Both the position numbers and the translations under genes were made by a program. Shown here in pieces: positions 47,491 through 56,948 of a stretch of 64,000 nt of DNA. Positions within the stretch are counted from its first letter, which is position 1. Each line of letters begins with the position of its first letter. The notes beneath the pieces are model-generated. The model did no database searches and had not been told where the DNA came from. It was given only the letters and a program-made list of their open reading frames with translations. Source of the DNA: Prescottella defluvii (lineage in GTDB: Bacteria; Actinomycetota; Actinomycetes; Mycobacteriales; Mycobacteriaceae); contig NZ_JPOC01000057.1 of the NCBI RefSeq assembly GCF_000738775.1, positions 1 through 64,000 on the forward strand, given 5' to 3'.

Positions 47491-50400
47491 TCAGGCCGCC
47501 ATCGTCGGGGCGATGGCCTCCATCTGCTCGATGACCAGTTTGATCGCGTCCGGCTGACGGTCCGGCGGATACCCGTGCCGGGTCAGCAGCCGCTTGATCT
47601 GTGACCGAAGGCGGGCCTTGACGTCCTCCCGGACTGTCCAGTCGGTCGACGCGTCCCGGCGCATCACCGAGACCAGTTCCCGGGCGATGTCGGCGAGCTT
47701 GCCCTCGCCCTGCCCCTCGACCGCCGACTCGTTCTGCGCGACAGCGTCATAGAACGCCAGTTCGTTCTCGTCGAGGGGCGGCGTGAAGTGACTGCCGCGA
47801 TTCGATTCGGCGGCCACCTCCTTCGCCATCTCCACCAGCGCGGCGATCACCTCGGCGGAGGTGAGCTGACTGTTGGTGTACTTCACCATCAACGTCTGGA
47901 GCTTCTCCGAGAAGGCCCGGAGCCGAACCACGTTGTGCTTGGCGGACTTGCGCGCCTCGTCGTTGATCAGCTTCCGCAACGCCTCGATCGCCAGATTGGG
48001 GTTCTTCGCGTCCTGCGCCTTGCGGATGAAGTCGACGTTGATGTCCGCCAGCGACGGCTTCGGGATCCCCGCCGCGTCGTAGATGTCGAGGACCTCACCG
48101 GATTCGACGGACGCCGCCATCAACTGACGCAGCGCCCGTTGGATGTCCTCGGGTACGGCCTGGCCCCGCGCGTAGCGTTCCTCCGCATCCCACTTGGCCA
48201 TGTAGATGCGCACTTCCTCGAAGAACTGCGCCTTCCAGACCTGCTCGCGGAGCGCCTCCTGACTGCCGCAGATCGCCCATGCCCGCGACAGTTGCGACGC
48301 GAACTTGCGATAGCGGGCCGCGAGGGTCTCCTCGCCCTCCCCCACCTGGTTCTCGGGATTGCGGGGATCGCGCAGATGGTTGACGGTCGCATTGGCGGCA
48401 TCGACATAGGCCCGCCGACCGGGTTTCTGCAGCCGCGCATTCCAGTCGAATCCGTGCAGGATCTTCTCGATGATCGTGATGAGATTCTTCACGGTGTCGA
48501 CGGCGGTGTCGATGTCGCGCCCCATCGGCTTCTGCTGCCGATCGGTCTCGGTGTATTCCGCCAGCGCGTGCGCGAGATTGTCGGCCAGCGGCGCGTAGGC
48601 GACGAGCAGTCCGTCCTGCTTGCCGCGGAACGTGCGATTGACCCGCGCCAGCGCCTGCATCAGCAACGCGCCCTTGAGCGGCCGGTCGAGGTACATCGTG
48701 TGCAGCGGCGGCGCATCGAAGCCGGTGAGCATCATGTCCTTGACGATGACCAGCTCGAGCTCGTCGTCGATGTCCTTGATGCGCTTCTTGATCGCGGCGT
48801 TCTCCGAGTCCCGGCGCACGTGATCGCTGATCGGCGCCGTGTCGCTCGCGTTGCCGGAGTAGACGACCTTGATGCGCCCGGTGGACAGCTCGTCGCTGTG
48901 CCAGTCCGGGCGCAGTGCGACGATCTCCCGGTACAGGTTGGCGCAGATCTCGCGGGTGGCGCCGACGATCATCGCCTTCCCGGTCGCCGTCGGATCGTCC
49001 TGGGAATCGACGAACGGGCGCATCGCGGCCCGGCGGATCTCCCAGTGCTCGACCAGATCCGCGGCCAGCTTCTTCAACCGGGCGGGGGCACCGTAGACGG
49101 CGTTGATGACCGCGACGCTCTTCTCGATCCGGTCACGTTCGGTGTCGTCGAGCCCGAACGTCGCCTCGTCGACGGAGGCGTCGAGATCGTCCTCCGAGAT
49201 GTCCTCGGCGAAAGCAACTTTGACGAGCCGGCTCTCGAAGTAGATCGGGACGGTGGCGCCGTCCTCGACCGCCCGCGTCAGGTCGTACGTGTCGATCGTC
49301 GGGCCGAACACGTCCTGGGTGTTGCGGTCCTCGAACGAGATCGGTGTGCCGGTGAACGCGATCAACGTCGCGTGCGGCAGCGCGTCCCGCAGGTGCCGGG
49401 CGTAGCCGTCGAGATTGTCGTAGTGGCTGCGGTGCGCCTCGTCCACGATGACGATGACGTTGCGGCGCGTGGTCAGCAGCGGATGACTGGCACCGGAATC
49501 CCGCTCCTCCTTGGTGCGACCGAACTTCTGCAACGTCGTGAAGTAGATGCCGCCGGTGGTGCGGCCGGACAGCTCCTGGCGCAGGTCCTCCCGCTTGCGG
49601 ACCTGCTGCGGCTGTTCCGGGAGCAGCCGCGACCGCAGGAACGTCTCGTAGAGCTGGCCGTCGAGTTCGGTGCGGTCGGTGATCACCACGACCGTCGGGT
49701 TGGCGAGCGCCGGATGCCGGATCACCTGGTTGGCGTACAGCTCCATCTCCATGGACTTGCCGGAGCCCTGCGTGTGCCACACGACGCCGGCCTTGCCGTT
49801 GTCGGCCACCGCCTGCACGGTCTTGCCGACAGCCTTGCTCACCGCGAAGTACTGGTGCGGCTTGGCAATCCGCTTCAGCAGGCCGCTCTCGTCCCGGTCG
49901 AAGGCGGTGAAGTTCCGGAGCAGCTGCAGGAAGCGTTCCTGGTTGAACAGTCCGTGCAGCGCGGTGTCGAGCGGCGTCGCGCCGTCGGTCAGGGACTCGG
50001 TCGTGACAGGAACGCCGTAGTCGTCGACGTTCCAGGGCGAGAAGTGGTTGAACGGCGTGAACGGCGTTCCGTATCGCGCGGTGATCCCGTCCGAGATCAC
50101 GTTGAAGACAGCGAATCTGAAGGCGAGCGGGAGTTCCTTCAGATACGTCCGCAACTGCGCGTGCGCCTGGACCAGGCCGGTGTTCTCGGATCCGGCCTTC
50201 TTGAGTTCGAGGACGCTGACGGGCATCCCGTTCAGGTACAGCACGATGTCGAACCGCCGGTGATGGTCGCCCTTCACCACCGTCACCTGGTTGACGGCGA
50301 GCCAGTCGTTGTCGTCCGGTTCCGCAGACAACAGCCGGATGGTGGGCGTGGTCTCCTCGCCCGACTCGTCGACGTAGGTGATCTTCCGGAGACCCTCGGT

Positions 50401-50688
50401 GAGGAACTGGTGGATCACCTCGTTCTCGGCGATGGCATCGGTCGAGCCGGCCGTCGCGACGGCGGCCACTGCCTCGTCCACGACGTGGTCGGGCAGGTAC
50501 GGATTGAACCGGGCGATCGACGCCCGCAGGCGCGGCACGATCAGGAGCTCGTCCCACGACGCCCGCTCGCCCGAACCCGGCGCGATCTCCGCTCCCGCGG
50601 TGGGCTTCCACCCGAGTTCGCCGAGCACGTCGAGGGCCATCTGCTCCCAATCGTTCTCTGTCAGCGCGCGGCTTTCGATCACTGCCAT
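47491..50688 (-). CDS. hsdR: Type I restriction enzyme R subunit
   Basis: The 1065-residue motor and nuclease subunit of a type I restriction system. The PD-(D/E)XK nuclease is RRFDIVLYLNGMPVSVLELK with D and ExK near residues 147-166. The SF2 helicase shows Walker A-like TQGSGKSMEME near 308, VDEAHRSHYD near 413 and AFTGTPI near 443. The C-terminal third is helical, ending in the region that binds M. ATG at 50688 follows GAGGGAGG. No hsdM or hsdS is adjacent: they lie 7 kb away at 57901-60797, same strand. A palindrome at 50766 sits about 78 bp upstream of its start. Confidence 0.95.
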   Translation of the reverse strand: MAVIESRALTENDWEQMALDVLGELGWKPTAGAEIAPGSGERASWDELLIVPRLRASIARFNPYLPDHVVDEAVAAVATAGSTDAIAENEVIHQFLTEGLRKITYVDESGEETTPTIRLLSAEPDDNDWLAVNQVTVVKGDHHRRFDIVLYLNGMPVSVLELKKAGSENTGLVQAHAQLRTYLKELPLAFRFAVFNVISDGITARYGTPFTPFNHFSPWNVDDYGVPVTTESLTDGATPLDTALHGLFNQERFLQLLRNFTAFDRDESGLLKRIAKPHQYFAVSKAVGKTVQAVADNGKAGVVWHTQGSGKSMEMELYANQVIRHPALANPTVVVITDRTELDGQLYETFLRSRLLPEQPQQVRKREDLRQELSGRTTGGIYFTTLQKFGRTKEERDSGASHPLLTTRRNVIVIVDEAHRSHYDNLDGYARHLRDALPHATLIAFTGTPISFEDRNTQDVFGPTIDTYDLTRAVEDGATVPIYFESRLVKVAFAEDISEDDLDASVDEATFGLDDTERDRIEKSVAVINAVYGAPARLKKLAADLVEHWEIRRAAMRPFVDSQDDPTATGKAMIVGATREICANLYREIVALRPDWHSDELSTGRIKVVYSGNASDTAPISDHVRRDSENAAIKKRIKDIDDELELVIVKDMMLTGFDAPPLHTMYLDRPLKGALLMQALARVNRTFRGKQDGLLVAYAPLADNLAHALAEYTETDRQQKPMGRDIDTAVDTVKNLITIIEKILHGFDWNARLQKPGRRAYVDAANATVNHLRDPRNPENQVGEGEETLAARYRKFASQLSRAWAICGSQEALREQVWKAQFFEEVRIYMAKWDAEERYARGQAVPEDIQRALRQLMAASVESGEVLDIYDAAGIPKPSLADINVDFIRKAQDAKNPNLAIEALRKLINDEARKSAKHNVVRLRAFSEKLQTLMVKYTNSQLTSAEVIAALVEMAKEVAAESNRGSHFTPPLDENELAFYDAVAQNESAVEGQGEGKLADIARELVSVMRRDASTDWTVREDVKARLRSQIKRLLTRHGYPPDRQPDAIKLVIEQMEAIAPTMAA

Positions 50689-50765
50689 GTCCTCCCTCAC
50701 AACAACACAACAGGGCAAACAGTACCGGGCACCCGGCGGCGTCCTCATTGGTCACTTCAACCTCA

Positions 50766-50785
50766 CTGATAACCCCGGTTATCAG
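50766..50785. promoter_or_regulatory. 20-bp palindrome between hsdR and DUF4352 gene (site 1)
   Basis: CTGATAACCCCGGTTATCAG: 9-bp arms around CC, perfectly symmetrical. It lies 78 bp upstream of hsdR and 137 bp upstream of the divergent DUF4352 gene. A near copy lies at 62978-62997 at the other end of the island. Likely bound by a dimeric regulator. Confidence 0.65.
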
Positions 50786-50922
50786 ACTTCTCCTTGGTAT
50801 TGCCCTCGTTCATTCCTCACGATGGGGACATCACCGCAACGAACCTGTCAGTCCGTTGCGACCGAACGTGGCGACGGACGCCCCGCGTCCGATTCACTCG
50901 ACCTCCATCCGAAGGACCCACC

Positions 50923-51594
50923 ATGACTGCTCCTCAGAATCCCCTTGGGCCGAACCAGTTCCCGGCCACTCCCCCGCCTGCCCAGCCGGCGAAGAAGTCG
51001 AAGAAGTGGCCGTGGATCGTCGGCGCCATCGCGGCCGTCGTCGTGATCGGCGCGATCGGCAGTGGCGGCGAGGACGATCCGAAGCCCGCCACCGGCCAGG
51101 CCGCGGGAGCAGCCGTCGTCGCCGGCGATGCGGCAGCACCCGCGGCACCGGCGGCCGCACCGGCCGCGCCGGCCGCGCCGGCCGTGAAGGACGCGCTGCC
51201 GGGACTGAACGCACCGGTCCGCGACGGCAAGTTCGAGTTCGTCGTCACCGGCGTCGAGTCGGGCCTGTCCACGGTCGGCGACAACCCGTTCCTCACCGAG
51301 AAGGCGCAGGGGCAGTTCGTGGTCGTGACGATGACCGTGCAGAACACCTCCGACAAGCCGAAGGGCCTGAGCCCGAGCGACCAGGAGATGTACGACTCCC
51401 AGGGGCGCAAGTTCACCGCCGACACGTCGGCGGGAATCGCCCTCGAATCGGACGTCTCGTTCTGGGACGAGATCAACCCCGGCAACAAGGTGACGATGAA
51501 GGTCGTCTTCGACATGCCCGCCGACGCTGTGCCGGCCGAGATGGAACTGCACGACTCGGTGTTCTCGGGTGGCTCGCGCGTCGCACTTCGTTAG
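50923..51594 (+). CDS. Membrane-anchored DUF4352 protein
   Basis: A 223-residue protein with a short cytoplasmic N terminus, one membrane segment (WPWIVGAIAAVVVIGAIG, residues 29-46), an A/P-repeat linker (residues about 66-90) and an outer immunoglobulin-like DUF4352 domain: FEFVVTGVESG, GQFVVVTMTVQNTSDKP and YDSQGRKF. DUF4352 proteins are surface lipoprotein-like, and roles are mostly unknown. GAAGGA precedes the ATG. Divergent from hsdR with site 1 between; a terminator follows. Confidence 0.85.
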   Translation: MTAPQNPLGPNQFPATPPPAQPAKKSKKWPWIVGAIAAVVVIGAIGSGGEDDPKPATGQAAGAAVVAGDAAAPAAPAAAPAAPAAPAVKDALPGLNAPVRDGKFEFVVTGVESGLSTVGDNPFLTEKAQGQFVVVTMTVQNTSDKPKGLSPSDQEMYDSQGRKFTADTSAGIALESDVSFWDEINPGNKVTMKVVFDMPADAVPAEMELHDSVFSGGSRVALR

Positions 51595-51604
51595 CGGCCC
51601 GACC

Positions 51605-51642
51605 GGGCGGGCGCGAGCGCTGGGGGGTGCCCGCGCCCGCCC
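51605..51642 (+). terminator. Hairpin after the DUF4352 gene
   Basis: Perfect 11-bp arms GGGCGGGCGCG and complement (51605-51615, 51632-51642), 10 bp past the stop; separates it from the EndoU-domain gene. Confidence 0.8.
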
Positions 51643-51679
51643 GATTCATTTCGTCAGCAGATCAAGGGGAGGAACACAC

Positions 51680-53461
51680 ATGTCCGGCTCGGCCGCCGAA
51701 CGCATCGCCACACTGGAGTACGCCGTGGGACCACGGCGCGGCATCGTCCACACGCACAATCCCGCGCACTGGGGGGCCAGCGGTGCGATCCGGCCCGACT
51801 GGATGTCCGCACCGCACGCCGCGGCGGTGGAATCCGCCGCGTCGGCGTTCCGCTACTCCGACGCCTGCGCACTCTGGCGGCATCTCGCGCAGCCGGTATC
51901 CGACCGCATCGAGATCACCCGCTGCAACGACGACGCGCTCGTCGCCTCACCCGACCCGGACGTGGTCTATCACGTCACGGGCATCCCCGGCATCTGGCAT
52001 CAGGGACGGGATCCCCGCCACTACACCGCCGTCCCGGCCCGCGAGGTGCTCGACGAACTGCTCGACCGGCTCGACGACCACAGCGGCCTGCTGGACGCCC
52101 GGCCGGCAAGCGCCCACGCCATCTGGGACCATCTCGCCGAGTCCCGCGAGCAGAACGGCCCTCCGGTGTCGGAGAGCATCGGGCCGTACACCGGCTGGAG
52201 GCTGATCCCCGGGACTCGGGTTCGCGTCGAACCTCTGGGCCGGAACAACTTTCGCGACGCCGATCGGGTGGCGGCCATCCGATCGGTGATCGCCAGCGCC
52301 GGCGGAACGGTCGCCGAGTGGTGCGATGCGCACGACGCGCTGCTCCGGCCGTCGGGGGTCGGCAGTGATCTCGATGCGGACGACCGGCGACTGGTACGCG
52401 AGCTGTTCCTCGATCTCGTTCTCTGGCAGGCCGGTCGGACGTCAGTGGCCGGCACGGGAGGGATGCGGCACGACAGTCTCGGTGTGCACCGGCCTGCCGA
52501 GGTGGACGTGATGCTTCTCGGTATCGGTGCCGACCCGGACGGGCGCAAGCTCTTCATCGGCGCGGGCAGGGACGGATTCGAGTTCGCGGCCTACGCTGCC
52601 GACGCCGTCCCGGGGGCGGCGCAGCCGGTGTACCGACTGCTGGTGTCGCACGCGCGCATCCGCACCCTGTGCGACGGATGGGGGGCGCCGTCGCATGCGC
52701 ATCCGCTGCCCGTCGTCAGCCTGTTCGCGGACGAGATCGGCGAGCTCGGGCCGCGGGAGTGGCTGCGGCGCAACGGCGTGGACGACTGGGCCGAGGAGCA
52801 TCCTGAACCGGTCGTGACGCCGTCGTCGCGGGAACTCGCGGAGCAGTTCGCCGCCACCCTGTACCGACCGCCCGCCGGCGGTCACGGTGCCGGGGTGGGA
52901 CTGCCGGGCAAGACCGAGTTTCCCGCCACCTGGTCGCGGGAGACGGTGATGGAGCGGATCGAGTCGACAACGGTCGAACCGTTGGCGCGAACGGTCATCG
53001 GCTGCACGGTGTTCGACGAACGCGAATTCGACGGCGTGTGGATCTGTGTGGTGTGGCGGCGCCGACCGGATTCCGAACCGCAGGTGGTCACCGCGTATCC
53101 GCTCAGCGGGGACGGCGTGGTGTTCAACGAACTGCCCGACGACTATCCGAGGAATCTGGTGCTTCCGGCGGCGACCGACCTGAGCAAGGCCGTGGACTCG
53201 GCACCGGACGAGTTGGTGCGCCTGGTCCGGAACGCCGTCTCCTGCGGCGAACCGTACGAGGCAATCCTCGCCGGCCTGCACATCGCCGACAGCCACCGCA
53301 TCGCACTACCCCTCAGCCTCATGAACACCATCGCGCAACTCATCTTCGACAGGTACTTCGACGACGCCGACTACGCGGAACTCACCGACGTCTTCACGAC
53401 CTTGGCGGAGCGTGACCACCCCGAATCGACCTGGGGGCCGGTGGGATGGCTGCCCGAGTGA
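51680..53461 (+). CDS. Large protein with bacterial EndoU-type nuclease domain
   Basis: A 593-residue protein without signal peptide or membrane segment. Residues about 399-490 match the bacterial EndoU RNase toxin domain: GGHGAGVGLPGKTEFPATWS holds the first catalytic histidine and the GKTEFP..W block, then FDGVWICVVW and QVVTAYP as the last strands. The catalytic histidine 2 and lysine cannot be placed surely. The N-terminal 390 residues (including VYHVTGIPGIWHQG and EVDVMLLGIGAD) and the 100-residue helical tail are unrecognised. In polymorphic toxins EndoU is normally the very C-terminal domain; the extra tail might be a covalently attached inhibitor. GGGGAGGA lies before ATG. Sits between DUF4352 and HNH genes. 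Confidence 0.75.
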   Translation: MSGSAAERIATLEYAVGPRRGIVHTHNPAHWGASGAIRPDWMSAPHAAAVESAASAFRYSDACALWRHLAQPVSDRIEITRCNDDALVASPDPDVVYHVTGIPGIWHQGRDPRHYTAVPAREVLDELLDRLDDHSGLLDARPASAHAIWDHLAESREQNGPPVSESIGPYTGWRLIPGTRVRVEPLGRNNFRDADRVAAIRSVIASAGGTVAEWCDAHDALLRPSGVGSDLDADDRRLVRELFLDLVLWQAGRTSVAGTGGMRHDSLGVHRPAEVDVMLLGIGADPDGRKLFIGAGRDGFEFAAYAADAVPGAAQPVYRLLVSHARIRTLCDGWGAPSHAHPLPVVSLFADEIGELGPREWLRRNGVDDWAEEHPEPVVTPSSRELAEQFAATLYRPPAGGHGAGVGLPGKTEFPATWSRETVMERIESTTVEPLARTVIGCTVFDEREFDGVWICVVWRRRPDSEPQVVTAYPLSGDGVVFNELPDDYPRNLVLPAATDLSKAVDSAPDELVRLVRNAVSCGEPYEAILAGLHIADSHRIALPLSLMNTIAQLIFDRYFDDADYAELTDVFTTLAERDHPESTWGPVGWLPE

Positions 53462-53497
53462 ACGTGCACCGACGGCGCCGCCGGCCGCCCACCGGCG

Positions 53498-55075
53498 TCA
53501 GAACGGTGCTGCAGCGCCCGTAGTGTCCGTCGAGTTGTGGTGGCCGGCCCGTCTCTGCTCGGATCCGCGGCGTCTGCGTTGCTGCAATGGGATGTGGCTT
53601 TCGAGGAGGAAGTCGAGGTCGAGTTCGGCGCGCGTGTAGTTCAGCCTTCGGAGAGTGTCCCTGTCGGTGAGTCGAGCGGCGAGTCGTGGATCGCCCCCGG
53701 CCCGCAGGCTCGACGGCGACATCGGATCGGAGAAGGGCCCCTCCGGACGTGTCTCGGTGGCCCGGCCCGTGGGGTCGACCCATTCGAGTCGGCCGGCCCC
53801 GACTTGGCGGACGGTCCAGTAGCCGAGTGTCTTGAGCCGGTGGTGGGTTCGACACAGGCACGCCAGGTTCGATTCAATGGTGAGTCCACCGCGGTCGGGG
53901 TTGTCGTGATCGAACGGGACGGTGTGGTCGAGGTCGCACGCGGTGGCGGGCACGCCGCAATTCGGGAAGCGGCACACACCGTCCCGGGTCCTGACGATCT
54001 CCGCCAACTGCGTGTTCGGCCGGTATCTTGTTGCCCGCAAGCGTTCTCGGGTTCGCGAGGCGACCGCTTGCGGGGAGTGCGCGGGTGACGGCAGAGCCGG
54101 GCCGATTCCGAGGACCGGCCCGGTGTCGCCGCTCCCGCTGAGCATCGCGCGGTCGGCTGCGGACAGCGTGAGGACCTGTTTCCACGTGGCATCAGCGGCA
54201 AGTTCGCGGGCGAGGTCGGCATCAATTGCGCCGTAGCCCGACAGGTAGCCGGGAGCGTCGTCGAATCCCAGCAGAGTCGCTGCGTCGACCCCGACGAGGA
54301 CCTGGATCTGGACTCCGGAGCCACGTTTCGCTGTTGTGTCGACGCGCGCTGTGCAATCCGTTCGTCCACACCGGCATTCGAGGTGGGTGTGACCGGAAGC
54401 GAGCGTGACGAGGGCGTCTGCACGACGCTGGGCCTGCGTCCGCGGATCGCGCCCGCAGGCGTCGAAGGTCATGGCACGGAGTCTGGTTGCGAGGATACGG
54501 CCGTCCTCGGCGGGGAGCAGTCCGTCGAGCTGCGACATTGCGTCCTCGCCGGCGATCACGCGCACGTCGCGGTCCTCGGTGGCACGCCGGCGTCGTTCCC
54601 GCGCGCCGTCGGGATCGAGTCGGGCGATCAGGCGTCGAGCGCGTTCCTTCAGCCGGGTGGTGCTCGACCGATCCGCGCCGTCGAGCAGGCAGCGCTCGAT
54701 CTCCTCGAGTTTGTCGTCGGACACGTTTGCCAGCGCCTCGGACAGTGCGTGGGCTTTCGCGAGATCGATCCGCCCGGCCTGGAACTGTGCACGAACCTGA
54801 TGCAGGCGCCACCGCAGATCACAGCCGAGTCCGATCATTCGCCGCGCCGCCGTCTCGGTGAGCCCCAGAATGCCGGCGACCTCGACGTGCGCGAATTCGC
54901 CGTGGTGCGCCTCGTTCCGGCCGAGCCGCGCGTCCTCCTCGCAGCGGGTGACGAACAGCGTCGTCACCGCGTCGATCTCACCGAACTGTTCCCTCGCGAT
55001 TCGGGCATGCCTCGCGACGAGGACGGCGGCCACGTCCGCGTCCGCCGTCTCCATCAACACCCCTGAATCGAACAT
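53498..55075 (-). CDS. DUF222/HNH endonuclease family protein (13E12-type)
   Basis: A 525-residue member of a family present in many copies in rhodococci and mycobacteria (REP13E12). N-terminal DUF222: HAEVAGILGLTETAARRMIGLG-like helices around residues 60-90, and DALVTLASGH. The C-terminal HNH is CRFPNCGVPATACDLDHTVP, then GGLTIESNLACLCRTHHRLK, near residues 368-420, with histidines and cysteines for a zinc-bound HNH site intact. Family genes behave as mobile or recombining units and host phage integration in M. tuberculosis. ATG at 55075 starts the family N terminus. Confidence 0.9.
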   Translation of the reverse strand: MFDSGVLMETADADVAAVLVARHARIAREQFGEIDAVTTLFVTRCEEDARLGRNEAHHGEFAHVEVAGILGLTETAARRMIGLGCDLRWRLHQVRAQFQAGRIDLAKAHALSEALANVSDDKLEEIERCLLDGADRSSTTRLKERARRLIARLDPDGARERRRRATEDRDVRVIAGEDAMSQLDGLLPAEDGRILATRLRAMTFDACGRDPRTQAQRRADALVTLASGHTHLECRCGRTDCTARVDTTAKRGSGVQIQVLVGVDAATLLGFDDAPGYLSGYGAIDADLARELAADATWKQVLTLSAADRAMLSGSGDTGPVLGIGPALPSPAHSPQAVASRTRERLRATRYRPNTQLAEIVRTRDGVCRFPNCGVPATACDLDHTVPFDHDNPDRGGLTIESNLACLCRTHHRLKTLGYWTVRQVGAGRLEWVDPTGRATETRPEGPFSDPMSPSSLRAGGDPRLAARLTDRDTLRRLNYTRAELDLDFLLESHIPLQQRRRRGSEQRRAGHHNSTDTTGAAAPF

Positions 55076-55151
55076 ATTTTCGACTCTAGTCCGCCTGGCC
55101 GACAATCTCAGGCGTTTGCCGAGATCCAGCCGGAACGAACGGTCTGCCGAA

Positions 55152-56048
55152 TCAGCGAACGCTGCGTCCGCGCGGCTTGCCTGTCGAGGTGGAGGACTTC
55201 TGCGGCACGCTGCGCTGGATCCTCGGCTTGGTCGCGGATGGTGCGGCGGTGGGCGGCTGACGTCGCCGCGATGCGAGGGCGTGGATCGCTTCCCGACCTT
55301 CCGCTCGAATCCTGGCCATTCCGGCAACCTCACTCTGTACGGCCTTCTCGAGCGGCGGCGCCCCGAGCGCAGCGAGAGCCCTTTTCGAAGAAGCGATCTC
55401 CCTCTCCAGGGGAAGACACGTTCCGCACCGCCAACGGTCCTCGTACCGCGACAGATTCTTGACCTCCAGGCACACTCCGCACCGTTTCGGCTGCGGCGCG
55501 GGCACCGCCTTCGGCACCGGCGCCGGGCGGGGGATCGGTTGTGCCTGCACCTTCGCCTTCGGAGCCGGCGGCGGGCTCGGGGTCGGCCTGGGTGTCGACT
55601 GCTGCGCCCGCACAGGTTCGGACGGCTGCACGGGCTTGGGCGGGCGAATGACGTCCAGTTCCGCTTCGAGTTTCGCCACCCGCTCGCGCTTGCTCTCGAT
55701 CAGGGCCGAAAGTTCGCTCACGAGGCCGCTCGGGGACTGTTCGAGGTAGCGGAGCTCCGCCTCGGCCTGCCGGTACTCCTCCTCGAGTTGAGCGACACGG
55801 CGTCGGTCGACGATGGCCGTCTCGCAGGCGGCCAACCTGCCTGCAGGCAAGTCGGATTCACCGAACACAGCCATTGCGAGTTCGGTGCGGGCGCGGTTCC
55901 AGGCCAGTACGCGCGGCTGGAGATTCACCTCCAGGGATTCCTCTTCCGCGACGAGTGCGAGCGCGAACTCGAGTTCGTCGGTCAATGCCCGAGCGGCAGA
56001 CCGGGCCCGATCCAGCAGTGCATTCAGATCGTCTACCGAACTGGTCAA
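55152..56048 (-). CDS. Coiled-coil zinc-ribbon protein, unknown
   Basis: A 298-residue protein that I cannot assign. Residues 1-135 are helical with heptads (VAQLEEEYRQAEAELRYLEQ); residues 136-190 are proline-rich (RPTPSPPPAPKAKVQAQPIP); then two CxxC pairs, CGVC and CGTC, form a zinc ribbon near 190-215; the C terminus is basic (KPRGRSVR). The layout coiled coil, P-rich linker, ribbon and basic tail suggests nucleic-acid or protein binding. It precedes the DUF222/HNH gene by 76 bp on the same strand. Confidence 0.7.
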   Translation of the reverse strand: MTSSVDDLNALLDRARSAARALTDELEFALALVAEEESLEVNLQPRVLAWNRARTELAMAVFGESDLPAGRLAACETAIVDRRRVAQLEEEYRQAEAELRYLEQSPSGLVSELSALIESKRERVAKLEAELDVIRPPKPVQPSEPVRAQQSTPRPTPSPPPAPKAKVQAQPIPRPAPVPKAVPAPQPKRCGVCLEVKNLSRYEDRWRCGTCLPLEREIASSKRALAALGAPPLEKAVQSEVAGMARIRAEGREAIHALASRRRQPPTAAPSATKPRIQRSVPQKSSTSTGKPRGRSVR

Positions 56049-56089
56049 TCCTCAATCCTTTGTTTCAGTTTCACGCACGCCGGAGCGTG

Positions 56090-56854
56090 TCAGGAACAGT
56101 CTCCGGGTTCCCCCTGCTTGACGACCGACAGCATCGCGTCACCCTCGGAGATCGGGGCACCGGCTGCGGGATTCTGTGCCACGACCACCCAGTTGCGGTC
56201 CGAGATCTGCATGCGCCCCTTGCCTGTCGCGTCCTCGCTCTGCGAGTAGTAAACGCCGGCCTCCTGGATCGTGTCCTGCGCCTTCTGCAGGTTCATGCAC
56301 ATCACGTTCGGCATCAACGCTTGCGCCGTACCGGTACCGGCCGATGCGGCCGAAGTCGGTTGCTGGGCAAGCGGTGCCTGCACGGCGGGTGCTGCGGGCG
56401 GTGCAGGTGCCGCAGGCGCCGGAACCGGTGTCGCGGACGTCTTGGTGGTGTCCTCCGTCGACGAGTCAGGGTCGAGTCCATCGCTGATGTCACCGATGAT
56501 CCCGATCAGGACGAACACAGCAGCGAATGCGGATGCGATGACGACACCCCGACGGACAGGCTTCTTCGCCGGCGCCTCCGGCGGCGGCGCGAAGGCCGCG
56601 GACGTATCGCCGGCGAGGAACGCCTCGTGCCCGGCCTGGGCGCGGGCGGCCAGGGCGTCCTTCTCGGCCTTGATCCGCGCGAAGTGATCGCGGATCGGTC
56701 TTCCGATGGCGAGGTACCACAGGCCCGCCGCCATGATCAGGAAGATCGCGACGGAGCCGAAGTCGAGTTGCACGAGGCTGACGATCGCCAGCCAGGTCGC
56801 GACGCCGGCGAAGAGTCCGGCAATGACACGAAGGTACGGGGTTACGGCGTTCAT
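56090..56854 (-). CDS. Membrane protein with PASTA-like C-terminal domain
   Basis: A 254-residue protein with two membrane segments near the N terminus (YLRVIAGLFAGVATWLAIV and FLIMAAGLWYLAI), a third one near residue 105 (GVVIASAFAAVFVLIGIIG), an A/P-rich linker, and an outer domain MPNVMCMNLQKAQDTIQEAG with VAQNPAAGAPISEGDAMLSV, matching a single PASTA repeat with two cysteines. PASTA domains bind muropeptides or act as sensors. The ATG pair at 56857/56854: AGGA lies 5 nt before the second, chosen here. It resembles DUF4352 protein in layout. Confidence 0.78.
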   Translation of the reverse strand: MNAVTPYLRVIAGLFAGVATWLAIVSLVQLDFGSVAIFLIMAAGLWYLAIGRPIRDHFARIKAEKDALAARAQAGHEAFLAGDTSAAFAPPPEAPAKKPVRRGVVIASAFAAVFVLIGIIGDISDGLDPDSSTEDTTKTSATPVPAPAAPAPPAAPAVQAPLAQQPTSAASAGTGTAQALMPNVMCMNLQKAQDTIQEAGVYYSQSEDATGKGRMQISDRNWVVVAQNPAAGAPISEGDAMLSVVKQGEPGDCS

Positions 56855-56912
56855 CATCTTCCTGGTGCGGTGCAGGGACAGGCTGGGTGCCCGCCGATTC
56901 TGACGTGATTGT

Positions 56913-56946
56913 GACAGGTGCCACCGACGGTTCGGACAGGTGCCAC
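56913..56946. promoter_or_regulatory. Two direct repeats GACAGGTGCCAC, 22 bp apart
   Basis: Identical 12-mers start at 56913 and 56935, exactly two helical turns apart, upstream of the PASTA-like gene (start 56854) and just after the stop of the gene at 56949. It fits a regulator site in the promoter of the PASTA-like gene. Confidence 0.5.
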
Positions 56947-56948
56947 GA

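Noticed and set aside
47788-50769. A 993-residue plus-strand open frame opposite hsdR
   Set aside because: Antisense shadow of hsdR. R/V/D/L-rich without domains.
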